Origin: Symploca sp. SIO3C6
GTDB taxonomy: Bacteria; Cyanobacteriota; Cyanobacteriia; Cyanobacteriales; Coleofasciculaceae
DNA length: 35,681 bases
Assembly (NCBI GenBank): GCA_010692425.1
Contig: JAAHHJ010000053.1
Span: forward strand, 1 to 35,681
Direction of reading: 5' to 3'
The notes under the pieces were generated by a model that saw only the letters and a list, made by a program, of their open reading frames with translations, was not told where the DNA came from and ran no database searches. The position numbers were made by a program, and so were the translations under genes. Shown here piece by piece: positions 26,118 to 34,383 of this stretch (its first letter is position 1; each line of letters starts with the position of its first letter).

Positions 26118-26807
26118 CTAACTGCGAAATAACCGCGTGTACTGATTTTCATGAGCCATACTTGCCAGTGACAATCCCCAACCGCAATTACTTAATTGCT
26201 CATCTTCTAAAACTAAAATTTCTTCGGCAGCACGGGAAAGACTAGTGTTAAGTTCAAATAATAGCTTTTGACCGATGGTTTGACCAAGAGGAATTAGTTT
26301 AACGGCAGCACCAATTAAATTTGATGCCCAACTGTGTAGATAACCCAAAACTGCTGCTTGCAGTTCAATTAGCCAGTGAGCAGCTCCAATTCCAAAGGCG
26401 GTAGCGTAGTTGTAGGGATAACCAACAGCAGATGCTAACTTTTCAATTTTACTCTTTTGATGCTGTTCTAAATCTAAAAGCAACCCGATTAGAGAACTAC
26501 CCATCTGCCAACTCTGTTCACGTAACTCTGTCGTTTCCTTTGCAGCACTTAGCCAAGAATTCCAGTAGCCCAAGCCCTGAAAATCGCCATTACTGGCACA
26601 ACTATAAGCTCGTACCATCACTGCTGTCTCTAAACGAATTCCTCCATAGCGCAACTCTTGCTCTAGCCAAGGCAACAAGTTATTCTCATTATTAATTACA
26701 TCGACTTCAACTAAAGTTTCCAAACCATCTGAATAACTATAGGCACCGACTGGTAGCACGGGGCTGGCTAGTTGCAATAAGCGCAATAGAGTTAGATTTT
26801 TGAGCAT
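26118..26807 (-). CDS. ureF: Urease accessory protein UreF
   Basis: UreF, with UreD and UreG, forms the complex that delivers nickel to apo-urease. The N-terminal LLRLLQLASPVLPVGAYSYSDGLE signature is diagnostic, followed by helices typical of the family (AAHWLIELQAAVLGYLHSWASNLIGAAVKLIPLGQT). The ATG at 26807 gives 229 residues; a TTG one codon upstream is less likely. The upstream region has no Shine-Dalgarno because the heptanucleotide array (26812-26842) sits directly before the start. ureE lies 113 bp upstream on the same strand. ureG, which usually follows ureF, is not in the window. Confidence 0.96.
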   Translation of the reverse strand: MLKNLTLLRLLQLASPVLPVGAYSYSDGLETLVEVDVINNENNLLPWLEQELRYGGIRLETAVMVRAYSCASNGDFQGLGYWNSWLSAAKETTELREQSWQMGSSLIGLLLDLEQHQKSKIEKLASAVGYPYNYATAFGIGAAHWLIELQAAVLGYLHSWASNLIGAAVKLIPLGQTIGQKLLFELNTSLSRAAEEILVLEDEQLSNCGWGLSLASMAHENQYTRLFRS

Positions 26808-26811
26808 CAAG

Positions 26812-26842
26812 AATAAGTAATAAGTAATAAGTAATAAGTAAT
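26812..26842. repeat. Heptanucleotide tandem repeat (AATAAGT x4) at the ureF start
   Basis: AATAAGT occurs four times in a row from 26812 with a partial fifth. It is the same short tandem repeat type as at 32813 and 35270, characteristic of heterocystous cyanobacteria. It ends five bases before the ureF ATG, where a ribosome binding site would be expected. Confidence 0.92.
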
Positions 26843-26923
26843 TAGCTTAGTTTTGATAGTATGGAGACTGGTGTATCAAATTCTTTCTCCACATCTGGGC
26901 GTCTTCATCCCTGCTCCTCTCCT

Positions 26924-27364
26924 TTAAAAATGACCATACTTGTAAGCACCAATTTCCGGCTCAAAGGGTGTGACTTCTTCTTGTACTTCCATCCCTAACT
27001 GTTCTAACATCGATTGTAAAATTGGATCGGTCGAAAGTCTCAAATAGCTGGGAGTAATCTGTAGCGGCACATGGCGATTACCAAGGTGGTAGGCTGCTCG
27101 CAGCAAATCAACTGCATGCTTGGATGTCACTCTCAACACAGGTTCAGGTTTAGCTGTAATTCCAACTATAATCTCGCCAAGTTCAGATTGCAGTAAATCT
27201 CCTTGATGTAGTACGGTGCCTCTTGGTAAGCGCAAATATAAGTCTTGACCATCAGGTGTCTGGTAACGGTGACGTGTTCGAGTACGCTCCTCTGCTGTCA
27301 GCGAGAGAGTAAAATTAACTTTTGCCTCTGTATCAGCTTCTAGGCGTTGTGTCAAAGTCAGCAT
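26924..27364 (-). CDS. ureE: Urease accessory protein UreE (nickel-binding)
   Basis: 146 residues. The N-terminal domain (1-70) holds TAEERTRTRHRYQTPDGQDLYLRLPRGT; the C-terminal metal-binding domain has the dimer-interface His in YHLGNRHVPLQI (His near 96 and 99). The C-terminus ends YKYGHF and lacks the His-rich tail found in some UreE proteins. It starts 10 bp after the stop of the upstream DUF4168-type gene, so both are probably co-transcribed; ureF follows 113 bp downstream. Ni donation to UreG/UreF is known for the family. Confidence 0.96.
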   Translation of the reverse strand: MLTLTQRLEADTEAKVNFTLSLTAEERTRTRHRYQTPDGQDLYLRLPRGTVLHQGDLLQSELGEIIVGITAKPEPVLRVTSKHAVDLLRAAYHLGNRHVPLQITPSYLRLSTDPILQSMLEQLGMEVQEEVTPFEPEIGAYKYGHF

Positions 27365-27374
27365 GGCAGGATGC

Positions 27375-27848
27375 CTATTGTTGGAGACGAATCAATTCAT
27401 TCTGAATCCGTATTTGTAAATTCTGATCTAATTGAGCCGTTGAACTGATTGCATTGAATTGGTCTACTGTCAAGTTTTGAGTATCTTCAATAACTTTTTT
27501 CGAGTCATTGCAGTATTTTATAGCAATCTCTTGCACAGTACCCTCAAGCACCTCAATAGTTTCGCTTTGAGTGCAGTTAATATCAGGAACTGTCTGAAGT
27601 TGTGTTGTTTCCAGAATATCTTTGGCTGCGGCTTGACGGCTTTGCTCTATTGCCAAAATAGCTCTCGAGTAATTTTCAACTTCCTCTTCGCTAACTGCTG
27701 ACAAAGTGGGGATAGGAGTTGGAGGTTCATACACTGCTTCTGAGGAACATCCAGCCCAAATTGGAACCATGGCAGCAAACCAACCTATGGTGGATAGAAA
27801 TTTGAAAATTGATGATTTTTTAGGGAAGAATCTGGCTTTAGATGCCAT
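27375..27848 (-). CDS. Exported DUF4168-type protein, copy 2
   Basis: 157 residues with an N-terminal hydrophobic segment (FKFLSTIGWFAAMVPIWAGC) that could be a lipoprotein signal (AGC), although the -3 residue is atypical. After a Pro/Thr linker, the mature part is helical with conserved features shared with its neighbour: PDI-x-C, VQEIA, a second Cys about 30 residues later, FNAI, and the final IRLQQ. The two Cys may form a disulphide. DUF4168-type proteins are exported and widespread in cyanobacteria; function is unknown. It lies 118 bp after copy 1 and 10 bp before ureE. Confidence 0.75.
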   Translation of the reverse strand: MASKARFFPKKSSIFKFLSTIGWFAAMVPIWAGCSSEAVYEPPTPIPTLSAVSEEEVENYSRAILAIEQSRQAAAKDILETTQLQTVPDINCTQSETIEVLEGTVQEIAIKYCNDSKKVIEDTQNLTVDQFNAISSTAQLDQNLQIRIQNELIRLQQ

Positions 27849-27966
27849 TATGCGGCTTGAGTAAGGTTGACACCAAGATCAATAAGGAGTTGATACTCAA
27901 TAATATATAGGAGTACACAAAATTGCTCAATCAGTGAAAATACCCCCCTGATCTTAAGTCAAAAGT

Positions 27967-28485
27967 CTATTGTTGGAGAAGAAGCAGTGTGGTGCGGATC
28001 TGCTCTCTTAAGTTCTGATTCTCTTCAATTAGAATTGTGATTTCGTTGAAGCGAACAGCTTCTCCTTCTGGAAAATAAGTTTTTACAATTTCTGAGGATT
28101 TTTTGCAGAAATCTTGGGCAATTTCTTGAACCTCTAAAGATAAGGCATTTATGCTTGCTAGGTTATGGCAAGTAATATCGGGTATTTGCTCATCGGGACC
28201 AATGAGTTGTTTAATGCTTTGATAGGCAGATTGACGTAATGGCTCCATTTTCAATACGGCTAGGGCATAATTGTTGATTTCAGCTGTAGTTACAGGTGCT
28301 AAATTTGAGGGTGTTGGAGTTGGTTGAGCCTGGATAGAACTACCAAAGACCAGTTTTGGTGTGTCTCGAGATAGCTCAAGTGTAACTCCAGAGAGCCAAC
28401 CAATAGCAGTAAGTCCTACAACCAGAAATGATCGCAACCAGATGTGGTGCAAGTAAGGTTGAAAACGGTAGGAACTCATCATCAT
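27967..28485 (-). CDS. Exported DUF4168-type protein, copy 1
   Basis: 172 residues with an N-terminal membrane/signal segment (IWLRSFLVVGLTAIGWLSGVTL) after a short basic stretch. The mature portion aligns with its neighbour: PDITCHN, LEVQEIAQDFCKKSSEIV, FNEITILIEENQNLREQIRTTLLLLQQ. The spacing between the two Cys is conserved, suggesting a disulphide in the periplasm. Three consecutive ATG codons (28485, 28482, 28479) make the exact start uncertain. It lies between holA and copy 2 on the same strand; tandem duplication is the simplest origin of the pair. Confidence 0.75.
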   Translation of the reverse strand: MMMSSYRFQPYLHHIWLRSFLVVGLTAIGWLSGVTLELSRDTPKLVFGSSIQAQPTPTPSNLAPVTTAEINNYALAVLKMEPLRQSAYQSIKQLIGPDEQIPDITCHNLASINALSLEVQEIAQDFCKKSSEIVKTYFPEGEAVRFNEITILIEENQNLREQIRTTLLLLQQ

Positions 28486-28654
28486 CAGCTTATAAGATTA
28501 AAAAAATGACTGAATAAATAGCTAAGAGCTAGTTGATTCTGAACTATTTTCTGGGTCAAAAGTTCCTCAACTTCATAAAAATTCAGTCACAAATTAAATT
28601 GCTTGTCTAGATTAAGCCTATCTTCTATCTTGAACACTGCTCTTTCTAGAATAA

Positions 28655-29656
28655 TTATTTATGTTTATGGTAACAGATTTGACAAAGTTTTATAGTCTTG
28701 GTCTGCAGTGTTGAAAGGGGTTCATAACCTCTTTTAAGGTTAACTTCTAATTCCAGTAGTACTCGCAGCGTTGAAGTTAATTGTCTCACTGAAAGAGACT
28801 CAACTTCTCTAGTGAGAAAATAAATTCGTTTGGGATTACTAATTTGAGCAGCGGTAGCAATCAATCTTTGATCACGCTCTCCTTCACTTACCATTATCTT
28901 TACCCATAACCAGGTGCGAAACTGTCCGATTAAGGTAGCAACTATCCTCAAAGCTGGTTCATTTTTATTAATTAAATCGGCAACTAGCTCCAAAGCCTTT
29001 GCCCCATTTCCCTGGCGAATTGCAGCTGCCAGTTGCAAGCTATTTTGAGTGTTTGATGTTACTAAAGTGGCAATTGTTCCTTCATCTAAAGGTTCTGTAG
29101 TATTGCCAGCATAAATTCGCAATTTTTTTAGTTCGTTAAATAACTGGCTAGTATTATTGCCAACTGACTCTGCTAAAAGTTCAGCACCTGCTAGGGTTAG
29201 TTTGAGATCAAATTCTTTGGCTGTAGATTGCACACGCTTGAGCAACTGTTCAGTTTTCCAAGGAGGAATTAGAGAAAATTCCCGAATGTGAGCGTACTTT
29301 TGCAGCAATTTAGTCGATTTTAGACGCCCATCTGGTCGATGGCGACTGGTTATTAGTAAAACAGACTGTTGAGGAAGTGCTGGTAGAGTACGTTCTAGCT
29401 CAGACAGCAAGTTTTCTGAACATTGCTGAGACAGGGTTGTATCTACTAACCATACTAGACGTCCACCCATACCAAAGGGAGGGGTCATCACCTGATTTAG
29501 CGCCTGAATGACTGCGTTAGTTTCTGTAGGGGCGATTTTATCATAGTTAAAGCTAGCCCAGTGGGGATCGAGTACTAATTTACGCAGTTCCTCAACTGCT
29601 TGGGCAATAGCAAAGTCGTCTTCTCCCCAATAGAAGTAAACTTGTCCTTGGCTCAT
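28655..29656 (-). CDS. holA: DNA polymerase III delta subunit
   Basis: HolA is the clamp-loader subunit that opens the beta clamp. The ATG at 29656 gives 333 residues starting MSQGQVYFYWGEDDFAIAQ, matching the family; a TTG at 29683 adds nine residues without a proper ribosome binding site. Hallmarks are YWGEDDF, PPFGMGGRLVWL (clamp-binding region near residue 60), LITSRHRPDGRLKSTK, and the C-terminal helical domain with LIGQFRTWLW and LLELEVNLKRGYEPL. It heads the minus-strand series holA-DUF4168-DUF4168-ureE-ureF, though a 170-bp gap follows it. Confidence 0.93.
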   Translation of the reverse strand: MSQGQVYFYWGEDDFAIAQAVEELRKLVLDPHWASFNYDKIAPTETNAVIQALNQVMTPPFGMGGRLVWLVDTTLSQQCSENLLSELERTLPALPQQSVLLITSRHRPDGRLKSTKLLQKYAHIREFSLIPPWKTEQLLKRVQSTAKEFDLKLTLAGAELLAESVGNNTSQLFNELKKLRIYAGNTTEPLDEGTIATLVTSNTQNSLQLAAAIRQGNGAKALELVADLINKNEPALRIVATLIGQFRTWLWVKIMVSEGERDQRLIATAAQISNPKRIYFLTREVESLSVRQLTSTLRVLLELEVNLKRGYEPLSTLQTKTIKLCQICYHKHK

Positions 29657-29683
29657 AAGTGGCTGATTGTCAATTGTAATCAA

Positions 29684-29991
29684 GCCCCTTCGGGGCAGGG
29701 TATAGAGTGTGATTTGACATCTGGAGCGCTTTGAGCAAAAGTGGATTCACTCGCCGATGTTGCCGAAGCGGTTACATAAGGCGCTACGCAACGCCTGCTT
29801 ACGATCTGATTTACTAAAATCGGTAATTACTTCATATCGTTTTTAGATGATGATAATTTTGTATTATTAGCTACACTTTTCGCCTAATATCCCGGAGGGA
29901 GAACGTCACCAAGGATGCAGAATATCCCACTGTGAAAGACTAGTGAGGCATCCTACACCCTTGATTCAGATGAACCATGAACCATGAAAAA
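29684..29991. other. Gene-free stretch between holA and a small exported protein
   Basis: 308 bp with two hairpins: GCCCC-TTC-GGGGC at 29684-29696 (immediately 5' of holA) and AGGCG/CGCCT at 29772-29789. The rest is AT-rich and unassigned. A palindrome-like GGAGCGCTTTGAGC stretch is near 29724. Confidence 0.5.
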
Positions 29992-30462
29992 TCACCGTGA
30001 AGAAGTTTCCGACTTCACAAAAACCCCCAGACCAAAATGACAATTCCTAGTTGAACACCTATTCATTTTCACATTGATCCGATACCGACCCTCCGCAGGC
30101 GGTATAAAATTAACCACAGCTACCGCATAGTCAGCAAGATCGGAGGCAACCTCTGTACCATCTTGATCTCGAACCGACAAATCTACATCTTCGCAACTAT
30201 GCTCACACACAGCTACAACACTATACTCCGAATTAGGATAGAGTAGGACAGTCTTAGGTGCCAGAGAACCCCGCGCTAGTTGATCAAGAGTTTTTGGAAA
30301 CGCTAGCCTATAGCCAGCCTCACTCTGCGCCTCAATCAAGGCTTGCATTTGCGCTTCCACTTCCTGCTCAGACTCGTTTAATGGTCTAGCAACGGCACTA
30401 AACTGGAGCATGCTGTTGATTATAATAGCTATTCCCGGTAAAATAAGGTGTTTTATCTTCAT
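29992..30462 (-). CDS. Small exported protein of unknown function
   Basis: 156 residues. The N-terminal signal peptide (MKIKHLILPGIAIIINSMLQ, cleavage expected after AVA near residue 25) indicates export. The mature protein has an acidic/helical first third, then a beta-rich region (SEYSVVAVCEHSCEDVDLSV, then NFIPPAEGRYRINVKMNRC) reminiscent of the pre-peptidase C-terminal (PPC) fold. Four cysteines in two CxxxC-like pairs could be disulphide bonded. No catalytic motif is visible. It is monocistronic and divergent from rpsO with an 80-bp intergenic region that must hold both promoters. Confidence 0.7.
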   Translation of the reverse strand: MKIKHLILPGIAIIINSMLQFSAVARPLNESEQEVEAQMQALIEAQSEAGYRLAFPKTLDQLARGSLAPKTVLLYPNSEYSVVAVCEHSCEDVDLSVRDQDGTEVASDLADYAVAVVNFIPPAEGRYRINVKMNRCSTRNCHFGLGVFVKSETSSR

Positions 30463-30541
30463 AATTTTAGTTCTTCAAAAATATCGGTTAGAGTGTTATT
30501 ATTAAAGGTTGCAGTACACGAACGAAACTTAAGTATATCTT

Positions 30542-30811
30542 ATGAGTCTAACCCAAGAGACCAAACAGGAAATCATGCAGAGCTACCAGGTACATGAAAC
30601 TGATACTGGCTCAACAGATCTGCAAATTGCCATGCTCACAACCCGCATTAGTCAGTTGAGTGAACACCTAAAAAACAATAAAAAGGATCATTCTTCTAGA
30701 CGGGGATTGTTGAAAATAATTGGTCGTCGTAAGCGTTTAATGACTTACCTGCGCAAAACAGATGAAGCGCGCTATCAAGCTTTGATTAAACGTTTGGGTA
30801 TCCGTGGCTAA
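30542..30811 (+). CDS. rpsO: 30S ribosomal protein S15
   Basis: 89 residues, standard S15. [35 protein letters not shown] and [11 protein letters not shown] are characteristic 16S helix-binding segments. It is followed 16 bp later by a PAM68-like gene, the usual cyanobacterial arrangement. A leader of about 60 bp shows no obvious autoregulatory pseudoknot that I could verify. Confidence 0.98.
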   Translation: MSLTQETKQEIMQSYQVHETDTGSTDLQIAMLTTRISQLSEHLKNNKKDHSSRRGLLKIIGRRKRLMTYLRKTDEARYQALIKRLGIRG

Positions 30812-30827
30812 GATATTACTTTAAATT

Positions 30828-31286
30828 ATGTCTACCGAACCATCGCGCTCTCGCTTGCCATTTGAACCTCGTCAGAAGCGCCAAAAGAGTGCAAAAACTG
30901 AAGCTTCACCCCCAGCTGCTGAAACTTCCTCTAACCAGAATAAGCGATCGCCCTCCTCTAACGAATCGATGGCGATTCCAGAAGTAGTAAGCAAGCGCAT
31001 GGCACGACGGATGGCTCTTTTGTGTGGAATTCCAACCTTCCTAGGGATAGCAACATTTTTTATCAGCTATTTTTTGGTCACTCAAGTTGGGTTAAAGTTG
31101 CCTAATGCGGCAGTACTTCTAGTGAGTATGGGTTTTTTCGGTTTGGGTGTATTGGGTCTAAGCTATGGGGTTCTCTCTGCTTCCTGGGACGAAGAAACTC
31201 CAGGGACAATCTTGGGTTGGCAGGAATTCACCAGTAATTTTGGCAAGATGACATCTGCGTGGCGAACAGCGAAAAACAAAGATTAG
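30828..31286 (+). CDS. PAM68-like protein (photosystem II assembly)
   Basis: 152 residues with an N-terminal basic, disordered region (about 1-55, Arg/Lys/Ser/Pro) and two transmembrane helices (about 64-88 LCGIPTFLGIATFFISYFLV and 95-118 VLLVSMGFFGLGVLGLSYGV), then a soluble tail with SWDEETPGTILGWQEF. This pattern matches PAM68/DUF3464, which in plants and cyanobacteria helps early photosystem II assembly and CP47 insertion. It follows rpsO by 16 bp and is likely co-transcribed, a conserved context. Confidence 0.93.
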   Translation: MSTEPSRSRLPFEPRQKRQKSAKTEASPPAAETSSNQNKRSPSSNESMAIPEVVSKRMARRMALLCGIPTFLGIATFFISYFLVTQVGLKLPNAAVLLVSMGFFGLGVLGLSYGVLSASWDEETPGTILGWQEFTSNFGKMTSAWRTAKNKD

Positions 31287-31481
31287 TGCATTCTGTCAAA
31301 ATACTCAAGTCATGAGTCCTCAAGGTAGTGAAGCTGGCAGTAGAGGAAAGTTGATTGGTGATTGGGCCAGGCGACAGAACCAAACAGGAAAAATTATTAA
31401 ATTAAATGTGTGGTCTCTAGGGTGCAGCATCAAGAATGAAGTATGAAAGATAGAATTGTAAGGCGTTAAACCTAGGAGTAT

Positions 31482-31506
31482 ATAAGATAGCACTAGGCTA
31501 TCTTAT
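31482..31506. repeat. Perfect 10-bp hairpin
   Basis: ATAAGATAGC (31482-31491) pairs with GCTATCTTAT (31497-31506) around a five-base loop. There is no T tract. It touches the end of the adjacent MITE and may be part of its boundary or an independent structure. Confidence 0.7.
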
Positions 31507-31632
31507 AGACCTCTTGCATCAAGCCCTAAGACCTCTCCCCAAATCTCCTCCCACTGAGAGGAGGCATCCAATGATTCCCCCTTAACTAAGGGGGAATAAA
31601 TGGAGATTAACTTAGCCTTGACAAGGGGTCTA
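31506..31632. mobile_element. MITE family 2, copy 2
   Basis: Begins TAGACCTCTTGCA and ends CAAGGGGTCTA, inverted repeats differing at one position over the first 11 bases, each ending in TA. Like 22592-22780 it continues with GCCCTAA after the left end. It contains an 11-bp perfect palindrome, ATTCCCCCTTA/TAAGGGGGAAT (31574-31597), and a CTCCTC/GAGGAG stem near 31545-31563. No coding. Confidence 0.65.
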
Positions 31633-31746
31633 ATGTAGTGTCTATCCTTGAGTAAATACTTCCGGCTCACGCCCTATCAGCTTGCATCTTCTAAAATCTT
31701 CAGACTTATCAAGCATACAAACAATTTAGTAGGGACTTAAAAAAGC

Positions 31747-32805
31747 ATGATTGTAGTAATGAAAGTCGGCTCCCCAGAAGCTGAAGTTGCTCGCCTTAGC
31801 CAGGAACTTGCTGGATGGGGTTTGACTCCAGAAAAAATCGTTGGTAAGCATAAGGTTGTAATAGGTCTTGTCGGGGAGACTGCTAGTTTAGATCCACTAC
31901 AAATTCAGGAAGTTAGCCCTTGGATTGAAACAGTTTTACGGGTAGAAAAGCCTTTTAAGCGCGTTAGTCGCGAGTTTCGCCACGGTGAAGCTAGTCAGGT
32001 GAGTGTGTCAACCCCTGAAGGACCTGTTCTCTTTGGAGAACATCATCCTTTAGTAATTGTTGCAGGTCCCTGCTCGGTGGAAAATGAAGAAATGATTGTA
32101 GAAACGGCACTACGCGTCAAGGCAGCTGGTGCCAAATTCCTAAGGGGAGGTGCCTATAAGCCTAGAACATCACCTTATTCTTTTCAAGGTCATGGGGAAA
32201 GTGCCTTAAATTTACTGGCAGCAGCGCGGCAAGCCAGCGGTTTAGGTATAATTACAGAAGTAATGGATGCTGCTGATCTTGACAAGATTGCCGAAGTAGC
32301 AGATGTCCTGCAAATAGGAGCGCGAAATATGCACAATTTCTCGCTACTAAAGAAGGTTGGAGCCCAAGATAAACCAGTGCTGCTCAAACGCGGTATGTCA
32401 GCTACCATTGATGAATGGCTGATGGCAGCTGAGTATGTCCTCGCAGCTGGTAATTCCAATGTAATTTTGTGTGAACGGGGCATCAGAACCTTTGACCGTA
32501 AGTATGCTCGCAATACCTTAGACTTATCAGTTTTACCAGTATTGCGGTCACTTACTCACTTGCCGATTATGATCGATCCCAGCCACGGTACAGGCAAGGC
32601 TGAATATGTCCCCTCCATGGCAATGGCAGCAATCGCCGCTGGCACAGACTCTTTGATGATTGAGGTTCATCCTAATCCTGCTAAAGCTCTATCTGATGGC
32701 CCTCAATCTTTGACACCAGAGCGATTTGATAGCTTGGTTAAAGAAATGGAGGTAATTGGCAAAGCAGTAGGGCGTTGGACTCAACCAGCAGTAGCTCTTG
32801 CCTGA
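31747..32805 (+). CDS. aroF: 3-deoxy-7-phosphoheptulonate (DAHP) synthase, class I beta type
   Basis: Condenses phosphoenolpyruvate and erythrose 4-phosphate, the first step of the shikimate pathway. 352 residues: an N-terminal ferredoxin-like regulatory domain (about 1-70) resembling that of Thermotoga-type enzymes, then a TIM barrel with VAGPCSVE (around 104-111), RGGAYKPRTSPYSFQG, EVMDAAD, IDPSHGTGK and EVHP metal/substrate motifs. The regulatory domain mediates feedback by aromatic amino acids in relatives; which one cannot be read here. Downstream are the heptanucleotide repeat and its inverted copy, which may terminate the transcript. Confidence 0.96.
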   Translation: MIVVMKVGSPEAEVARLSQELAGWGLTPEKIVGKHKVVIGLVGETASLDPLQIQEVSPWIETVLRVEKPFKRVSREFRHGEASQVSVSTPEGPVLFGEHHPLVIVAGPCSVENEEMIVETALRVKAAGAKFLRGGAYKPRTSPYSFQGHGESALNLLAAARQASGLGIITEVMDAADLDKIAEVADVLQIGARNMHNFSLLKKVGAQDKPVLLKRGMSATIDEWLMAAEYVLAAGNSNVILCERGIRTFDRKYARNTLDLSVLPVLRSLTHLPIMIDPSHGTGKAEYVPSMAMAAIAAGTDSLMIEVHPNPAKALSDGPQSLTPERFDSLVKEMEVIGKAVGRWTQPAVALA

Positions 32806-32812
32806 GACAATT

Positions 32813-32888
32813 TAAGTAATAAGTAATAAGTAATAAGTAATAAGTAATAAGTAATAGATTTTTTCATGGTTACTTATTACTTTTTATT
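32813..32888. repeat. Heptanucleotide array (TAAGTAA x6) with an inverted copy forming a terminator-like hairpin
   Basis: TAAGTAA repeats six times from 32813 to 32854, starting eight bases after the aroF stop. TTACTTATTACTT at 32868-32880 is complementary to the array and is followed by a T-rich run (TTTATTTT). The transcript of aroF would fold into a long hairpin followed by U residues. Confidence 0.88.
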
Positions 32889-32946
32889 TTCAATCAAACT
32901 ACTTAATTATAAAGTGTGAAATTATATAATTCTGCCTAGTTACATA

Positions 32947-33552
32947 TCACTCACTTTTAACCCAAAGGGCTAAGCCACCTCCTCTACCTCTAGCAGCTAT
33001 CATCTCTTCCTGAATTAGGAAGTAGGAGAAAAATGCTTGTTTGCTGACACCAATTTGGTAAAAGTTCTGTTCGCTTTCACTTCCACCTCGAATAAATCCG
33101 TCGTAGAGTTTGAAGCCAAACAATTGTACCTGCATTCTTGTAAAGTCAAAGGCAAGAATGTTTTTCTGGACGAGGAATTGCATTGGTCCAGTTAGTACGA
33201 GTTTTAGTATTCCTAAGTCAACCAAATTTTCAACTATTCCTGCCTCAGTTTGCTCAGGAGGTAGCCCAAGGGTTGTTTTTGAGTATGAGAGTTTGATTGT
33301 AATCAACTTAGGAAGATAGCGCCCTGCTCCCAGTAAGATTCCTGCGTTATTTCGCTTCTTTTTCGTCCCAGTTACAAAGTACAGTTGCCAGCAACCAAGT
33401 AACTGTTCAAAGCAATAGTTTAATTGTCTCTTTTTAGCATTTTTTTCTGCCTCAAGGAGGGCTTCGACTACTAAGCTAGGGGAAGGTTTGGAAACCGAGT
33501 TAGTCGAGAATGATTTAACGATTTGTTCTAGAAGAGAAGAGTTTTCTATCAA
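32947..33552 (-). CDS. Fibrillin/PAP-type lipid-associated protein (probable)
   Basis: 201 residues, soluble, without signal peptide. The central part is beta-rich and reads like the plastid lipid-associated protein (fibrillin) fold: LLGCWQLYFVTGTKKK near residue 48, FLVQKNILAFDFTRMQVQLFGFKLYDGFIRGG at about 125, and IAARGRGGGLALWVK at the end. In plants such proteins coat plastoglobules; cyanobacterial homologues bind thylakoid lipids. It starts 15 bp after the HEAT-repeat gene and is likely co-transcribed. I am confident of the conserved cyanobacterial family but less so of the fibrillin label. Confidence 0.7.
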   Translation of the reverse strand: MIENSSLLEQIVKSFSTNSVSKPSPSLVVEALLEAEKNAKKRQLNYCFEQLLGCWQLYFVTGTKKKRNNAGILLGAGRYLPKLITIKLSYSKTTLGLPPEQTEAGIVENLVDLGILKLVLTGPMQFLVQKNILAFDFTRMQVQLFGFKLYDGFIRGGSESEQNFYQIGVSKQAFFSYFLIQEEMIAARGRGGGLALWVKSE

Positions 33553-33567
33553 TTGCTATCTAAAGTT

Positions 33568-34242
33568 TTAATGGGAGTTGTCTAATAATTTATGTAGAGA
33601 AATTGAGGCAGCTTCAGCAACTTGAGCATTGCTATCTCTTACCAAGAATTTCAAGGCAGAGATACTTTTTTCACACTTAAGGTTGCCTAGGGCTTCTGCT
33701 AAGCGCTGACGCAGTAGCCAATCTTCTGATTGGGCAAAGGACAAAAGTTCATCCACTGATGCTATCGCTTTGATCTCACCCAAGGCAGAGATTGCTGCTT
33801 GTTGCAAAACTATTTCCTTGCTGTGAAGAGCCTTCATCAGAACATCTTGGGCGCGGGGATCTTGGAGATTGCCTAGAGAAACAGCTGCGCTGAAACGAAC
33901 TAACCACTGGGTGTCTTCGTAGAAAGCTCGCACTAGAGGTTCAAAAGCCCTAGAATCCCCCAAATATCCTAAGGCACCAGCCGCATCAGCGCGAATGCCG
34001 TAGTCTGGGTCAGTTTGGAGTAATTTTACTAAGATCGGATAGCATTCTTCAGTTTGCTTGACCCCTAGAGCAAATATTGCCATCGAACGAACTGGCATAT
34101 GAGGATCGTACAATACTTTTTTGATCAAGGGTACTGCTTCATTGGGGGAAACCTGCCGTAGCGAGGCGAGAGCGATCAAGCGATCCCGAGAGTTAGGGCT
34201 TTCAAGTTGAATTGAAAGTTTCTCTAAGCTGGAATTTTGCAT
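33568..34242 (-). CDS. HEAT-repeat protein
   Basis: 224 residues consisting almost entirely of about seven HEAT-like helical repeats of ~31 residues (for example GIRADAAGALGYLGDSRAFEPL, LVRFSAAVSLGNLQDPRAQDVL, VLQQAAISALGEIKA). Such PBS-lyase-type repeats occur in phycobilisome lyases and NblB-like proteins as well as in scaffolds; there are no chromophore-lyase residues that I can single out. It precedes the fibrillin-like gene by 15 bp. The start at 34242 is divergent from the peptidoglycan-binding gene, leaving a small shared promoter region. Confidence 0.88.
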   Translation of the reverse strand: MQNSSLEKLSIQLESPNSRDRLIALASLRQVSPNEAVPLIKKVLYDPHMPVRSMAIFALGVKQTEECYPILVKLLQTDPDYGIRADAAGALGYLGDSRAFEPLVRAFYEDTQWLVRFSAAVSLGNLQDPRAQDVLMKALHSKEIVLQQAAISALGEIKAIASVDELLSFAQSEDWLLRQRLAEALGNLKCEKSISALKFLVRDSNAQVAEAASISLHKLLDNSH

Positions 34243-34383
34243 TTGTTAACTAAGGTTTTAATAGAAAATTATTACAGATTATTACAGAAAGATCAAAGAT
34301 TTAGTATATTAAAGTTAGCTCAAGGAAGCAAGAATCCCTTCACCTTTGGGCATGGGGAGTGTCAAAAAACAGTTAACAAAATC

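Larger units (their letters stand above)
31287..31746. other. Gene-free stretch between the PAM68-like gene and aroF
   Basis: 460 bp. The first ~190 bp (31287-31481) show no assigned structure. Then come a perfect 10-bp hairpin (31482-31506), MITE family 2 copy 2 (31506-31632), and about 110 bp of leader before aroF. Confidence 0.6.

Noticed and set aside
26118-27364. Complete urease accessory cluster
   Set aside because: Only ureE and ureF are present; no ureG, ureD or structural urease genes occur in the window.
34237-34383. Upstream extension of the peptidoglycan-binding protein (49 residues)
   Set aside because: It overlaps the divergent promoter region and the HEAT gene start; family similarity begins at METLAYIHL (34384).
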